Shown: positions 33,901-44,823 of the stretch, piece after piece
Numbering within the stretch: position 1 is the first letter of the stretch
How the letters are laid out: each line of letters opens with the position of its first letter
NCBI GenBank assembly: GCA_030248135.1
Contig: JASANC010001075.1
Location: 61,824-125,823 of the forward strand
Direction: 5' to 3'
Source of the DNA: Theristus sp. LFF4_11
Lineage: Eukaryota; Nematoda; Chromadorea; Monhysterida; Xyalidae
DNA: 64,000 nucleotides
Position numbers and translations under genes: made by a program
The notes under the pieces: model-generated
What the model was told of the DNA's origin: nothing
Seen by the model: the letters and a program-made list of their open reading frames with translations, nothing else
The model's database searches: none

Positions 33901-34370
33901 ACATGTTTGTTTCCTCCTTTCATCTTGGCTGAATTTCAAAAAAGCAAGACATAAAATCATTCACTTAAAATACTGTTTTAAGCCAGTGACAACAACGCAT
34001 TCACATCGTCCGGGTCAAACTCCATTGAGGAAAACAATGCTGATGGTCATGACCGGGTGGAAACAAAAAATTCTTCAGTGCTCCCCGAGTTCAATTCTTT
34101 GAACAACCCTATACAGCCGCTGCCAAATGTTTGTTTACGTTCCTGAAACAATTTAAAAAATAATATTCTCTTTTGACGTTTTTCCTATGACAAATGATTG
34201 TTCGTTCGTGTTTTCAATAACAGCAGAATCGAAAGGAAAACGTGCCGCCCCACCGCCAGCGTGCATTTGTAACGGTAAAACCGCGTTCGAAATTTCCAAG
34301 AAAGTCCCGTTCATCACATTCATCAAAATTGAAAAAGAACAAGAAGAAAGGTCGCTGCGTAATTTCGTGA
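30955..34370 (+). CDS. Unrecognised coiled-coil protein with C-terminal CaaX box
   Basis: The function is not recognised. Exons that agree in phase: 30955-31173 (starts MSTNQHTFGQ), 31492-31815 and 33477 onward (Gln/Leu-rich, coiled-coil-like, ending near 33738). Later exons are about 33860-33904, 33987-34128 and 34227-34370. The join between the third exon and the next is unsettled: no donor I see gives the required phase, so an exon may be missing. The last exon encodes a basic tail ending KKNKKKGRCVIS, followed by TGA. CVIS after a lysine-rich stretch is a typical CaaX prenylation signal, suggesting attachment to a membrane. Polyadenylation signal AATAAA is at 34402-34407. Two MITEs lie in its longest intron. 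Confidence 0.6.
31260..31480 (+). repeat. Repeat shared with 57718-59085 (empty hAT site)
   Basis: About 170 bp here matches 57718-57845 joined to 59019-59085. Shared words include CAATCTTTATGTGGCAA, CATGCATG and ACCAAAATAAAT. In this copy the CATGCATG is single. In the other copy it is duplicated around a hAT element. Both copies contain a frame with ERKLV and IFMWQ residues, so the repeat may derive from coding sequence. It also has an acceptor-like TGTTTTCAG at about 31269. Confidence 0.65.
32143..32815. mobile_element. ~670-bp MITE with ~75-bp imperfect inverted ends
   Basis: The left end contains TTAGCTGATTGGTTGGTGCG and the right end its reverse complement. Similarity extends over GATCAGTTCAAACG and CCGTTCAAAT. 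Inner parts repeat GTGGATGAATGTTTGGATTT in both orientations. A fragment of the same inner sequence occurs at 50605-50700 after the heparanase gene. The short frame at 32550-32735 inside is probably not a gene. Confidence 0.65.
32828..33452. mobile_element. Tc1/mariner-type MITE, 625 bp
   Basis: It starts CAGTGGCGGCCAAAAGTGTT and ends with the reverse complement, about 35 bp of inverted repeat, flanked by TA on both sides (32826-32827 and 33453-33454). CAGTGGCGGCCAAAAGT ends and a TA target are typical of Tc1-like elements. It lies 24 bp upstream of the exon starting at 33477. No transposase. Confidence 0.88.
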
Positions 34371-34401
34371 ACCGATCAAAACAAATATCATGATATTGTA
34401 A

Positions 34402-34407
34402 AATAAA
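34402..34407 (+). terminator. Polyadenylation signal AATAAA
   Basis: It lies 32 bp after the TGA of the CaaX-box gene, the usual place for a 3'-end signal. Confidence 0.6.
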
Positions 34408-34555
34408 ACAACTCATATAACAAAATTAGATATTTATTCGTCACACCGTACGACACATTATGCATTGCGTCACAACGAATGATACATTAAAATATGAATA
34501 GAAAATGGAAGCAGAGGAGCAAGTACATATGATGATCGTTCAACGAAATCAAGAA

Positions 34556-36051
34556 TCAGTTCATTCGTGCTGCGTTTGCAGATGCATCAGTTGGTCGACG
34601 GCTGAAGCGACGAATGGTCGTATGAGTAGCCTGAGTCGCTGGGAGAATGGCAGCCGTCAGCAAATTAGCGGTTGTTCGTCGCCAGTTCTTCACTGGATCT
34701 TGTTCCGGCGAATCATAGCCGAGACAGAACTCCTGAATGGAGTAGGCGAGCAGCATGTGCCAGACATCCAGGGTGTCTGCGTTTGCCGACCGCCATCCGC
34801 GGCTTCTCAACACTTCATCGTCCTGTAAAACCGTGTTACAACAAACAACATTGCAATGAGCACCCAGAATTCGTGTAAATTAAGAAATTACATATTTTGT
34901 CCAAAATTTATCTAAGCTCACTTTCAGTACATTGCTGCCTAGTGCATATCTCTGCACATCACATTGAGTTTAAAACTATATTGGACAAAATACATAATAG
35001 AAAACATTTGGGGTTGTGCTTACCGTGTACCTCCGCAGGACGTGCAGCACAGCACGCCCAACCAATTGCACGTGCTTGACGTTGAAGCGCACCAACTGGA
35101 GATTATGTTCGCCATTAGCTGCGTTCGAGTCTGGTTTTGAATGCGCTGCACCGTACTGGCGAAGAATGCCAGTCAGAATATATTGCTTCGTGGTGACAAA
35201 GTTGGTTAGCTGTTTAACATGAACCAATTGCAGATGGTTGTTTTTAAAGATTCGAGTAATTGCCAAAACAAGCTGACAACTAACTTTGTCAATAAAACCT
35301 TCAATCATGACCGCATGCCTTGAAATGACGTGCTCAGGAGGCAAATCGTAGAGATCCACGAAAGTTGATTGGAGCACAAAATGAAGTTCGGGTGCAAGAC
35401 CAAGCAGCTCGTGCATCACGTGCACACCGACTGTAATGCCTGATGCTTTCACGCAACGGCATTTCACCTCCAAAAAGACCCGACTTAAAAATATGAAGGT
35501 TGGCAAAAGGCAAATAGCAAACAGCACTGACCTCCATCCACATGGTGCGCACTTTTTCAGCCTGAACGGTGTCAAACTGAGTGATTGATTGGATTCCAAT
35601 TTTCCCCAGTGGTGCCTCAATGATCCAGCAGTCGACCATAGATGAGCCACCTGATTCAGGATATTTGATCAGTTTTTCACGGTTTTTTCAATTCGGTTTC
35701 ATCAACAAACCGATCGCTCGCATAAAGCTGCCACGCCGTTGTAGCGTTGCAACAATGTTGTCACCGTAACGTTTCGTGCTTTTCTTGGCCCCTTTGGTTG
35801 ACTGAAACGTGAACGGACCAACGTTGTCTGCTGTGATTCGCACGTTCACGCAAACTTGCCTTGTGAATGTCGGCGTGAAACGGACAAGGCAGCTGCATCG
35901 CTCTGTATGCGTTCACGCTGATGCGTGACTGAAGACGCCGCTGTTTCTTGTCTTCTTTTTCTCGGTCGCGTGGTTGACCGGTCAACAAATGCTCAACAGA
36001 ATGCTCGTCGCCTCTGCACTTTTGCACAATATTCCCCATTTTTGTGTGCAA
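34556..36051 (-). CDS. Unrecognised 370-residue protein, five exons
   Basis: I do not recognise the family. Exons: 36051-35860, 35801-35711, 35650-35532, 35467-35024, 34822-34556. All junction phases agree and the total is 1,113 nt including stop. The first intron has a GC donor (CACAAG|GCAAGT), matching the GC-AG consensus. The start is either of two ATGs (36051 or 36039); the second gives MGNIVQK. The N-terminal 65 residues are charged. The rest is compact and mixed, with stretches such as DCWIIEAPLGKIGIQS and VGVHVMHELLGLAPELHFV. No signal peptide, membrane segment or known motif was seen. It is divergently placed with respect to the secreted protein at 37112. Confidence 0.8.
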
Positions 36052-37111
36052 TGCTGTATCTGAAGAAGTTCCTTAGATTTGGATGCTCTCAATTTGAATC
36101 ACGTATAGCTGATTACTTGCACCAACCAAACACTTGGTAATCGTTCATTTGATGTTGTCAAAAATCTATGTCTGTTCATCCTGCGGAGCTGCAGTCTATC
36201 TCAATCTCTCAATCATTTCAAGCAACTCTCTCAAATCCTCTTTTTCTTCAAGATTCACGCGAGATAAAAATTATGCAAGATGCTTTAAGGTAGCTAAAAG
36301 TAACAAGGTAAGATTATAGCTGAATGTAGCCTGCAGCAGGTGGGTGAAGCATCATAATCGTTAGTAGGATAGGTTAACAGCGCACATAAGCATCAAAGAG
36401 TCATTAAGCAAGCAACAAGGCAATAACAACAAGGGAAGTACACTGTGTGTAACTTCTGGCTTCAGGACGTGCGAGAGACATTGCAAACGAGTTTATTGAA
36501 TGACGACGCCTTGAATCAATACAGTTACAGTTGAAACAGAAAAATCAGGAACCGCACTGCTTGCGTTCCAAAAAATAGCATTAATACGTAATAGGATTTT
36601 TGAATGTGCCGGAATTTGCGCTTGACTTGCTCAAACCAATCAACCCCATGAGACTCGTTTAATAAATTTATGACAGTTTTGGTGTTTGGGCACAGCCACT
36701 GTAGTTCGTTATGATTTTGCTAGATCACCTACCGCAATAGTGCTACACGCAGGCATGTGCGTTTTTGGACAATAAATTTTTTACATCGCACAGTATTGGA
36801 TGCATGGATTGTTAAATTCTTTTATAGGGTGGCCATGGGCCATGCCGCACGTAAGAACTTTGTTGTCATTTGTATCCCTCTGGTTTATGTAGCACTGAAT
36901 ACTCGGTGTCAAGTGCTATTGAGCCAGCACTTGAATCTCTTGAAAAAAATGTTCATATTCAATTTTCTTCAACTGTGCGCACTTTGCATTATTTGGCAGT
37001 CGTTTTCAACCAACGTGTTTTTCACTTTTGATGCGTGATTCAGCACGGTCTGAAAAAGAAGTAAAACTGGAAAGTGTTGTGGTTGAATTGGAAGAGTTTG
37101 TTTGAGCAAAA
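36052..37111. promoter_or_regulatory. Intergenic region between divergent genes
   Basis: No exon with supporting splice sites was found. Short frames at 36134-36319 and 36757-37038 (plus) have no recognisable content. The region probably carries the promoters of both flanking genes. Confidence 0.4.
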
Positions 37112-38123
37112 ATGGCAAAAACGTTATTTATAACAATATTTGTTGCCTCAACACGCATTCCGATGGCACAACTGTCGGATCCGTGCGCTGGCATTGAAAA
37201 CTGCCGAGTAATTCACGCAGATCGAGAAACGCAGGATGTTTTCTGCATGTTTGCGTCGAAGTCAAGCTGTTGCGACAATGAAAGACGCACTGGAATGCTG
37301 ACCACTTGCCCTGCATTCTGTGACGAAGTCGACTGTTTCACAACAACAACGAGCACAACGACGACGACGACAACAACCACGACCACTGCGAGACTGCCAA
37401 TTGCGGTTACACGAACGTACACCAGGATCCCGCTGAGGAGGCCGAGGCCGACCGTGCGCACAGAGTTCAGACGGCCGAACAGCGCACGCAGCTCTGGCGC
37501 GTGGCGTCAAGCGACTCGCAGGGCAAGACTGCAGCAAATGCGACTCAACGCAAAACCGGTGCGTCAGGTTCAAAACAAAAAATGCAAAAAAACCCGCAAC
37601 AATCCAGAAAAAAGAGGGGGGGGGTGGGGAAAGGGGGGGGGGGGGTTTTGGGCGCGCGCCCACCCCGGGGGGGGCGCGCGCCGAAAGCGGGGGGGGGGGC
37701 CAACGGGGGGGCGGGGGCGGGGCGGGCGGCAGACAAACACCGTGGGGCGAGGGGGGAGGCGAGAAAAACAACACAAAAAAAAAAAAAAAGCAGGGGAGGG
37801 AAAGCGGCGGGGGAAGAAAAATGGGCATATGGTGACTGACGCTTGTTGTCGTGTTTTTTAATGCACTGTTGACATACTGACAGATCGTTGAGTCAATTGA
37901 CGACGCGTGTTCAATGATGGACCTTGCAACAGTGATGCGCTGTGCAGCAGGAGTGGATGCAGACAACCGACTGTGCTGTCATCACCTGCACGTGCCCACC
38001 GACTGCTACTCACTTTGTGCGCCGCAACGTTACAGTGCAAGGGAGCTGGCGTTGAACACGTTCTACTGCGCTGATGTGGCCGACAAAGTCATGAAATGTC
38101 ATCATGCACTGCTGGCCAGATAA
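37112..38123 (+). CDS. Secreted ShKT-like and DB-module protein
   Basis: Two exons, 37112-37558 and 37884-38123, both joins in phase 0; 228 residues. The start MAKTLFITIFVASTRIPMA looks like a signal peptide. Residues about 24-75 hold eight cysteines ending TCPAFCDEVDC, a spacing like ShKT domains. A tract of about 18 Thr/Ser (a likely O-glycosylated linker) and a basic Arg-rich part follow. The second exon has LCCHHLHVPTDCYSLC and then two more cysteines, fitting the nematode DB module. The ShKT fold occurs in venom peptides and in many ordinary nematode extracellular proteins; nothing here indicates toxicity. Polyadenylation signal AATAAA at 38242. The intron is extremely G-rich. Confidence 0.7.
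37606..37830 (+). repeat. G-run low-complexity tract inside an intron
   Basis: Runs of 5-12 G are separated by short GC-rich words, ending in a run of A. The composition is unlike anything around it, and the open frames on both strands here are artefacts of it. It could form G-quadruplexes on the coding strand. It may also be poorly resolved in assembly. Confidence 0.85.
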
Positions 38124-38296
38124 CACTGCTTCTTGCTGTTTTACACTCGTTGACCAGTTTGTCTAATTCTGTGCCGTTGTACAGGTTATCCAGTTTATTC
38201 ATTCAATAGTTGCCAGGAACAAACAGAGCGTTTTATGTGATAATAAAAAAATAATTTTGGAATGTAACGATTTCCAGTGTTCTGAAAAAAAACTCA

Positions 38297-41002
38297 TCAC
38301 TGACACGTGGCGGCTGGTGCAGCGAGCAAGTTGAGCACGCCGTTCAGTCCAATGGGGTCACTTGGATCGACGCAGATCATGTCGTCGCCCCCAAACACGT
38401 TTCGTTCAACGTAGCCGCAACGACATTCACACAGTCCCGAGTAGCAGCGAGCACACCGTGGACACTGTTCATCGACCAAACACGCTTGGTGCAGTCGAAT
38501 GTTGGCAGAAAGACAAACACCACCGATAGGAATGTGACCCGGTTGACAGAAGCGCACGCACGTGTGGAATCGGCCACCTTGCCACTGAAAACATTGAACA
38601 CTGAGGAAAAAAGCAAAGTACCGACAGATAACTGGTGAATGTAATATTCTACTGCACGTATGCTGTTTGGTGAACATTTATTTGTTCAATCGTCAGCAAA
38701 ACATGTTTTTTTAGCAGTCTGACAAAAACAGTTGATTGTACAAATGTGGAAATGAAATTGGAACGGCATGGGTATAAACAAAATAGGGAGCGAAAAACAA
38801 CATGCTTGGCACATGCAACAGAGATGTGGTAAATAAAACAATCATGCCCGTATCGCAACCATGATCAATAAGCAACAGACAACACGAACGGTTGTCGAAA
38901 CACCACCGGATGTACATAAAGTGGTCGGAGTTCCATGCGTTTAAAGGTTTATAATCTCTAAAACAGAAACGGTAGTCCACAAAAGTCCGTCGATCCGTCG
39001 ACGCCTTTGCTGATCAAGCTGGTCAGCCCGGCGAGTCCCTTGCCAGCGAAGAGTTGGCTGAAATTGTCAAACGGATTGCTGGAAGCATCGCCGCTGCGAC
39101 ACGCCAGTCGCCCGCCGATACCCGGCCGTTTCTCAGTTCCGCATTTGCAGTCGCATTTTCCGTTGTAGCATTTTGAACAAAGCGGGCACTGTTCGTCAGA
39201 GAAACACCGTTGATCCAAGTCGACCGTTGGCAGACATTTGTCCACGACTGCCACTTGGCCGGCGCCGCATGCTCGTTTGCATGTCGAAAAGCGACCTCTA
39301 TGATCCTGTGGAGAAGAGGGGAAGTGAACAAAAAACTAAATTAACGTCGTCGTGCAAGAAGACCATGCAGCAATTGAAAAAAATGTTCAACGGTCCGTAG
39401 ACCGACGGGTCATAATGAATCATGCATGCATGCAAATGACATGCGGATTTACTAAAATTATTAAATCTAGCAACCAACTGCAACCAACTGGCTGAATCGA
39501 GTTCAGTCAGTTTTGTGAGAGCACTCAAACTTCAGAAAATAGTAAATGTTTTTCAAACTAGAAAAATCTAACCGCATTGAAACCACTCTTGCATCGACAT
39601 CGATTTGTTGTCTGGTCACATTCCATCGTGACGCCGCCTTCGCATTGTTCATTCCGTTGACAGAGGTCGCCCAAATGAGCCAGTGTCATGCATTGACCAT
39701 TTAAAAACAATGGCGTTGGCTCACGACACGGTCTCGGACAGCAGATGGATTTGCTGTAGCCGGGTGCCTGAAATTTCACATTTTAGTTTAAAGATTGATA
39801 CAGCCGGTTTTCTGTAAAACCGTTGGACAATGGTAAAAAGATTTGTTGCAGCGCAATGAAACAGCAGTGTAACCTTGATCGTGTGGCAGAAATGCGTCAG
39901 TCGTCTGCATTTGTCCGTGCCGGCGCCGGCATCGCAGCTCTTCGTCAAGTCCGGCTCGCCGTACGGACAGTAGATCTGGCAGCAGGCGCCGATGCCCGGC
40001 TTGCCGTAAGTGGCGCAGTAATAATCAGGAGGACATGTGTCGCCACTCGCTTTGTGCTCGAGCAAGTCGACGTCGTTCGTGAACAGTCGACGGCACGTCT
40101 GAGCGGGCGCCCTCCCATTCGGGCACTTCGGCACACATTTGCGGCCTGTTTGCTCGGTGCCGCCGACGCATTTACACGTACGACCGCGGCAATAAGTGAA
40201 CGGGTCGACGCAGTCGCGGTCAACTTGGCAACGTTGGTTCAGGTGCGCCACAGGACGACACTCGCTGCCATAGCGCTCCGTGTTCCCGGGGCAACCTGCA
40301 AACTCGCTGCAGTACACGGTCCAGCTTCAAAGTTTTTCATTTACAATGATATAGGTCTTTCCGGATTCGCTATTCAATGAGTCCACCAATAGTACGACTC
40401 AAAAAAATTGTTGAGCTGCACCACTGGGACATGTAGCTGAACAAATTGTGTTGAACTTTTTTGTTGAACTATTTTCTTATTGAGCGTTCATGAACGCAGT
40501 CTCATTTCTGCGTGGCGCGCAGTTGCACTCACGAATGTGACACTGTCCGTTGGTGTAGACTGAGCCAGATCCCCAGCAGTCGCATTTGCCGTCGCGACAC
40601 GTGAACGGTGGCTTGCAGTCGGACTGGCACTCTGCGTTCAGTTTGTCGGGAGCTGAAGCAATCAGACACTATCAGCTCACAGTCTTTGTGGGCGTACAAT
40701 GCACATAACAAACTCAAAGTATTTTTGGCACTTGAAGCGGGACCAAAAGGTGACAAACGCCGTTTGGCAGATCTCTATGAGAAAAACAACTCTGTAAAAA
40801 ACAACAAGTTGTTTCCAAATCAGCATAGCCTTGTCAGGTTTCCATTCAAAATGAGTTTATTAACCAGGGCGGCAGAATTTCCGGTTTTCCTTCGTTGTGT
40901 ATTCTTCGAAGTTTGTTGGACAACTGCATCGGTTGTTGAGACACACTGTGTTGGCTCCATAACATTCTTCGTCAATTTCACATGATCCACCGACCAGTTT
41001 TT
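38297..41002 (-). CDS. Cysteine-rich EB-module protein with two alternative last exons
   Basis: Exons 41002-40865, 40652-40533, 40295-39874, 39767-39573, then either 39305-38958 or 38584-38297; all phases agree. The protein is a string of EB-like cysteine modules, e.g. C..D..C.......C.....C.C in the first exon and the pattern LNQRCQVDRDC...YCRGRTCKC in the third. It is presumably extracellular. The two last exons begin in phase 0 with related sequence (GRFSTC and GRFHTC) and each has its own stop codon. A minus-strand AATAAA lies near 38677-38684, between them, and another near 38192-38200. The first exon with a signal peptide was not firmly located; MDGILFLFLLKLYHL at 41101 is a candidate but its phase does not fit. 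Confidence 0.75.
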
Positions 41003-41890
41003 CTGCAGATTTTAACTTCTTTTTTTGGTAACGACATTTTTCAAAATTGTAATTACAAGTGATAAAGTTTCAGCAAAAACAAAAACAAAATGCCATCCAT
41101 GTCTCTGATGTGTGAAACAATTGATACGATTTTTAAACGCGTCATAAGAAAACGAACTGCCATCAACGAATGCGTCTTAAAATGTGTTTGAATTTTTTTA
41201 TTTAAAAAGTTCTCCCAAATTTAGCTGAACAAGAATGCACGTGGATAACAAACAAAATTCGTTAAGTAAAAATCATCGTGCAATAAGTTCGATCGTGTCT
41301 GTTTCAGAAAATGTGCATTTTAATTATGCCAATATCTGAAAAAAGCACCCACATAAAAATGGAAGCATAACATTGCGGTGACATCACACAAAGACGTTCG
41401 ATAAACAGGTTGTTTTGGTTTTTCAACTTCAGTCCGATAAAATTTTCAATAAACGTAAAAATGTTAAGTTTTCGCAGATTTTTTTCAGAACGAGTGCTAA
41501 CATTATCACTTGGGTTAGGCATTATGGCGTTCCAAAACGAAGTAAATAAAAATGTTTGATCGATTAGTAACAAGCATGCTAAACATCATAAACAAAAATT
41601 GAACAACAAGGCAGCAAAATTGAACAATAACAACAAAACAAAAATATATATCAAGCACAAATTACAAAAAATATCGCAAAAAATTGTTCCAACCTGTCGC
41701 AAAGGCGTGAACAATCTCTATTCAAAAACCCCTCTGGCATAATTTACCTCAACCAATAACAAACGTTTCAAAAAAATAGCAAGAAAAGCCACTTTTTAAG
41801 AACATCAATCACCTACAAAATGACAAAATTCACAGCACGTTTTTGATCGGGAGTTTTTGTGTCATAGTTTCGTTTTGTCTAACGCGGAGC
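41003..41890. other. Intergenic, AT-rich
   Basis: It contains the unplaced 5' end of the EB-module gene and the 3' flank of the CREC gene. No exon with proper splice sites is visible. The small hydrophobic frame at 41101-41056 (minus) could be the missing signal-peptide exon. Confidence 0.4.
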
Positions 41891-44182
41891 TCACAGCTCG
41901 CCAGGATCGTGTTTCTGCAATTGTTCGCCGTAGTCAGTTGCTTGGCTGCCAATGAACACGTCGTAGTGAGCAATGATCTCGTCCAGGCTCAGGCTGCCGT
42001 CCTAAAATTAGGCCCTAAATCGGAGATTCAGCATCGAATAACATTGATTTCGATTGAACACGTGAAGATACTTAGATGTGTGCGAGTATCTCTAGTTTTT
42101 AGCAATTCAGTGGCCAAAACACAACACATGATCATGCCAATCCAATCATGACGAAACAATGCAGAAGCTACAAGCAGCAGTGACCTTGTCATCATCAGAC
42201 ATGTGTATCAAGTGGTGTGACTCGGCCTCAGCGTGGTCAAAGCCGGTCGGCGTTATCCACTCCTTCATTTCGGCCATGTCCATTTTGCCATCGCCGTTCT
42301 TGTCGCGATGTTCCTTGAACATTTCACGCTCCGACTGCACCCACTCTGGCTCCTGGCCTGGTTTCAGATCGGGATAGTCCTCCGGGCGGTACATGTCGTC
42401 TGCACTAATGATTATTCATTAGAAATACTGTTTTAAACGTCAGCTCTTGGTCTTGGCAAAATGTGTGAAAAGTGTGCAGTTTGAAGCTGTGAAAAAAGTA
42501 AAAGGTCCCGAAACAAATAAAAGTGCGGAAAATCAGTGAAACCGACCACGTGTTGAGTTTTTGGACTGGACATTGGAAGGAAAACTAAATGAAGTAAACG
42601 TGTTTTAGTCGAAATCGAGTGTAAATTTTGAATGAACAATGCACAGTTCTGTACAACAATTGAAATGAAATGCCAAAATGTGGCCAATAAATTAGTATTC
42701 AAAGTATTCGTATTTGTTTTCACTCAATCTTTCGTTCGGTTCGCAGATCATCAAAAATAATCAACTGTTCAACTGACAATCACGAAGATTGAATCAAGGA
42801 CACACCGAGATCGAATGCAATGAATATGGTATACTCTGTGGACCCATTGGTTTGGCATTGTGGAAGAGAAAGCAAAAGGGTGGTGTGTGGTGCGATTGTT
42901 CACTGATTTACCTCCTCCACTTGGCATCATACGCCCGGCCAACTCACTAATGTATTCCTCCAGCTCAATTACGCCATCGCCGTTCTTGTCGATGTCTTCA
43001 ACAGTTTCCTGAAAAGTATTAAAAAAATTGGAAAAAAACATTAAAAAGTCACACACTGGAGCGTTATTTCTGGAGCTTTTCTAAAAAGTCTTTTCAAAAA
43101 TTTACTGCGCAAGAAAAACTTTCTAGCTCTTTAACTCAGCAGTTTATGTGACCGTAAAAGTAAAGAACCAGTACGTTTCGATGACTAACCAACACGACAA
43201 TCTCTTTCATATTTCCACAGTCCTCGGGGTGCATGAAGCAGGCGTATTCTTCTTTTTCCAGAGCGTCATCACCAGAAACATCAGCTTTCTGCCATCGTCT
43301 CCTGTCTCGTTTGATCATTCGAGCGTATTCGTCACTGATTTCCCCTCCTACAGATACACAACTGTCGGGTAAAAAAGTTCTGCGTTACAATTGTATTTGG
43401 AGTGATCTGGACAAAAGGGCACTTCTGATTTAACAGCACCAAATCAGCTTGTTCAATTCGGTGCTTTCGCGGATTGAAGTCTTGTACCTTCGGGTCCGTA
43501 AACTCGTTCTCTGTACGCCTTCCAAGTGAGTTTTCCGTGCTTTGTTTCGTCGGCCGTGTACTGTGCCCAGGTTCTTTTGACGTCGTTGTCAACGTATCGC
43601 TGCTGCATGAAATTTATGTGGTCCTTCAGCTCCTGCTCCGTGATCTCACCATCACCATTCTTGTCAATTTTCGGCACTAACATTCTGAAAATATGTGGTT
43701 TTAATCAGCGTTTATTTTCAGTCGTTCAAACAGAAAGTTTTACTCACGCAAGGCGTTCCTTTGCTTTTTCGGGTGAAAGATCTTCCATTTGTTCGGCGTC
43801 CTCCTTGCCCAGGAAGGCCTCGTGGTCGTACTTGGCGTCGTGTTCGCCACCTTTGTAGTGGTCTTTGTCCGCTCGCTCCTAAAATGCCATTATTTCTACA
43901 GCAGTTAGCATGAATGATTTCATTTTTATTGTCCTGAACAGATGTACAGGACAGAACAATCTGAACTCATGAAGCTGGTGTATACTAAACTAATGGTCGA
44001 GAAGCCTACTTTTACATGATTGCGAATGCTTCAAATATTTTTCTGAAAATTCTCTCAAATTCAAAACTGTTCTCCACAAAAAAAAATTTCATCGTTACCA
44101 AAAGAAAAGAATCAAAAAAATAACGAACGTGGATTTCGGCGGTGGTGAAGACGAACAGGACGGATAACAAGATTGCACGCAT
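41891..44182 (-). CDS. calu: CREC-family EF-hand protein (calumenin/reticulocalbin)
   Basis: Secretory-pathway calcium-binding protein, 320 residues. Exons 44182-44129, 43878-43748, 43684-43488, 43347-43190, 43008-42912, 42399-42185, 42001-41891; all phases agree. The first exon is a signal peptide, [15 protein letters not shown]. Calcium-binding loops are visible: [48 protein letters not shown] and [13 protein letters not shown] sixth, degenerate loop may lie in the [19 protein letters not shown] part. Six EF-hands and about 310-330 residues are normal for CREC proteins. The C-terminus is KHDPGEL rather than a plain HDEL or HDEF, so ER retention may be altered. It is one of the clearest models in the window. 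Confidence 0.92.
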
Positions 44183-44463
44183 TGTGAATAATAGTTGGTT
44201 TGGTTGTTGCCAGACCGTTCGGCAGGCACGGTGAATATCACACAGGTTCCACTAAAATAATGCAAAAAAACAACAAAAAAACGGTTGCAAAACGAAATTG
44301 AACTGTGTGCATCACACAAAAACGAAAAAAGCCGCAATAGACTGTCGCGCATGTTGATTATCGGTATCTATCATGTAAAGGAGCATTATCACAAACACGC
44401 TCCACTGATCTGTGTGAAAACAGCGCATTGCACTCAAGTCGAACTTTTGAAAAAACCTGCGTT

Positions 44464-44823
44464 TTATAAAAATATTGACTGTGACAACAGGAACACACAA
44501 GTTTCAAACGTGAGATCGAGACCCCGCGTTGTTATCAGCTTGCACTTATCTCGCTGCATGCAGAAAAAAATCGAAAACGAAAACGCGGGGACGCAGCAGG
44601 ATGCATAGACAAATAAAATCCATAATAGTCCAATCCAAAAGCACACTTCTCTGAACTTATTTCTCTTCTCGTAGTACACAAAAATGGAAATAATGCAGAG
44701 CCCGTAGCCCGTGCAGTGCAGTGCAGACACAGCATAGCTAAAATATCCTACATACATCTGAGATGCGCCAATAAACACGTAGATGTACAACGAACAACGT
44801 AAAAGATCGGGCAAGGCAACCAA
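44464..44823 (-). CDS. Possible small multi-pass membrane protein or exon
   Basis: A 119-codon frame contains three or four hydrophobic stretches (IYVFIGASQMYVGYFSYAVS, LCIISIFVYY, CFWIGLLWILFVYASCC, FSFSIFF) separated by a charged EKRNKF turn. This would suit a membrane protein. I recognise no family, no splice partners are convincing, and the frame may be chance. A CTCAG acceptor just before an internal ATG near 44762 would make 44762-44464 an exon. Confidence 0.3.
   Translation of the reverse strand: MVALPDLLRCSLYIYVFIGASQMYVGYFSYAVSALHCTGYGLCIISIFVYYEKRNKFREVCFWIGLLWILFVYASCCVPAFSFSIFFCMQRDKCKLITTRGLDLTFETCVFLLSQSIFL

Noticed and set aside
34976..35650. Single 224-codon exon for the minus-strand gene at 35 kb
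   Set aside because: The frame runs through an intron; splicing at 35532/35467 joins two frames in phase and removes the unlikely segment.
37262..37966. 234-codon minus-strand Pro-rich frame
   Set aside because: It is the antisense reading of the G-run tract and of the Thr-rich linker; no splice or domain support.
39823..40380. 185-codon plus-strand frame
   Set aside because: It is the shadow of the large EB-module exon on the minus strand.
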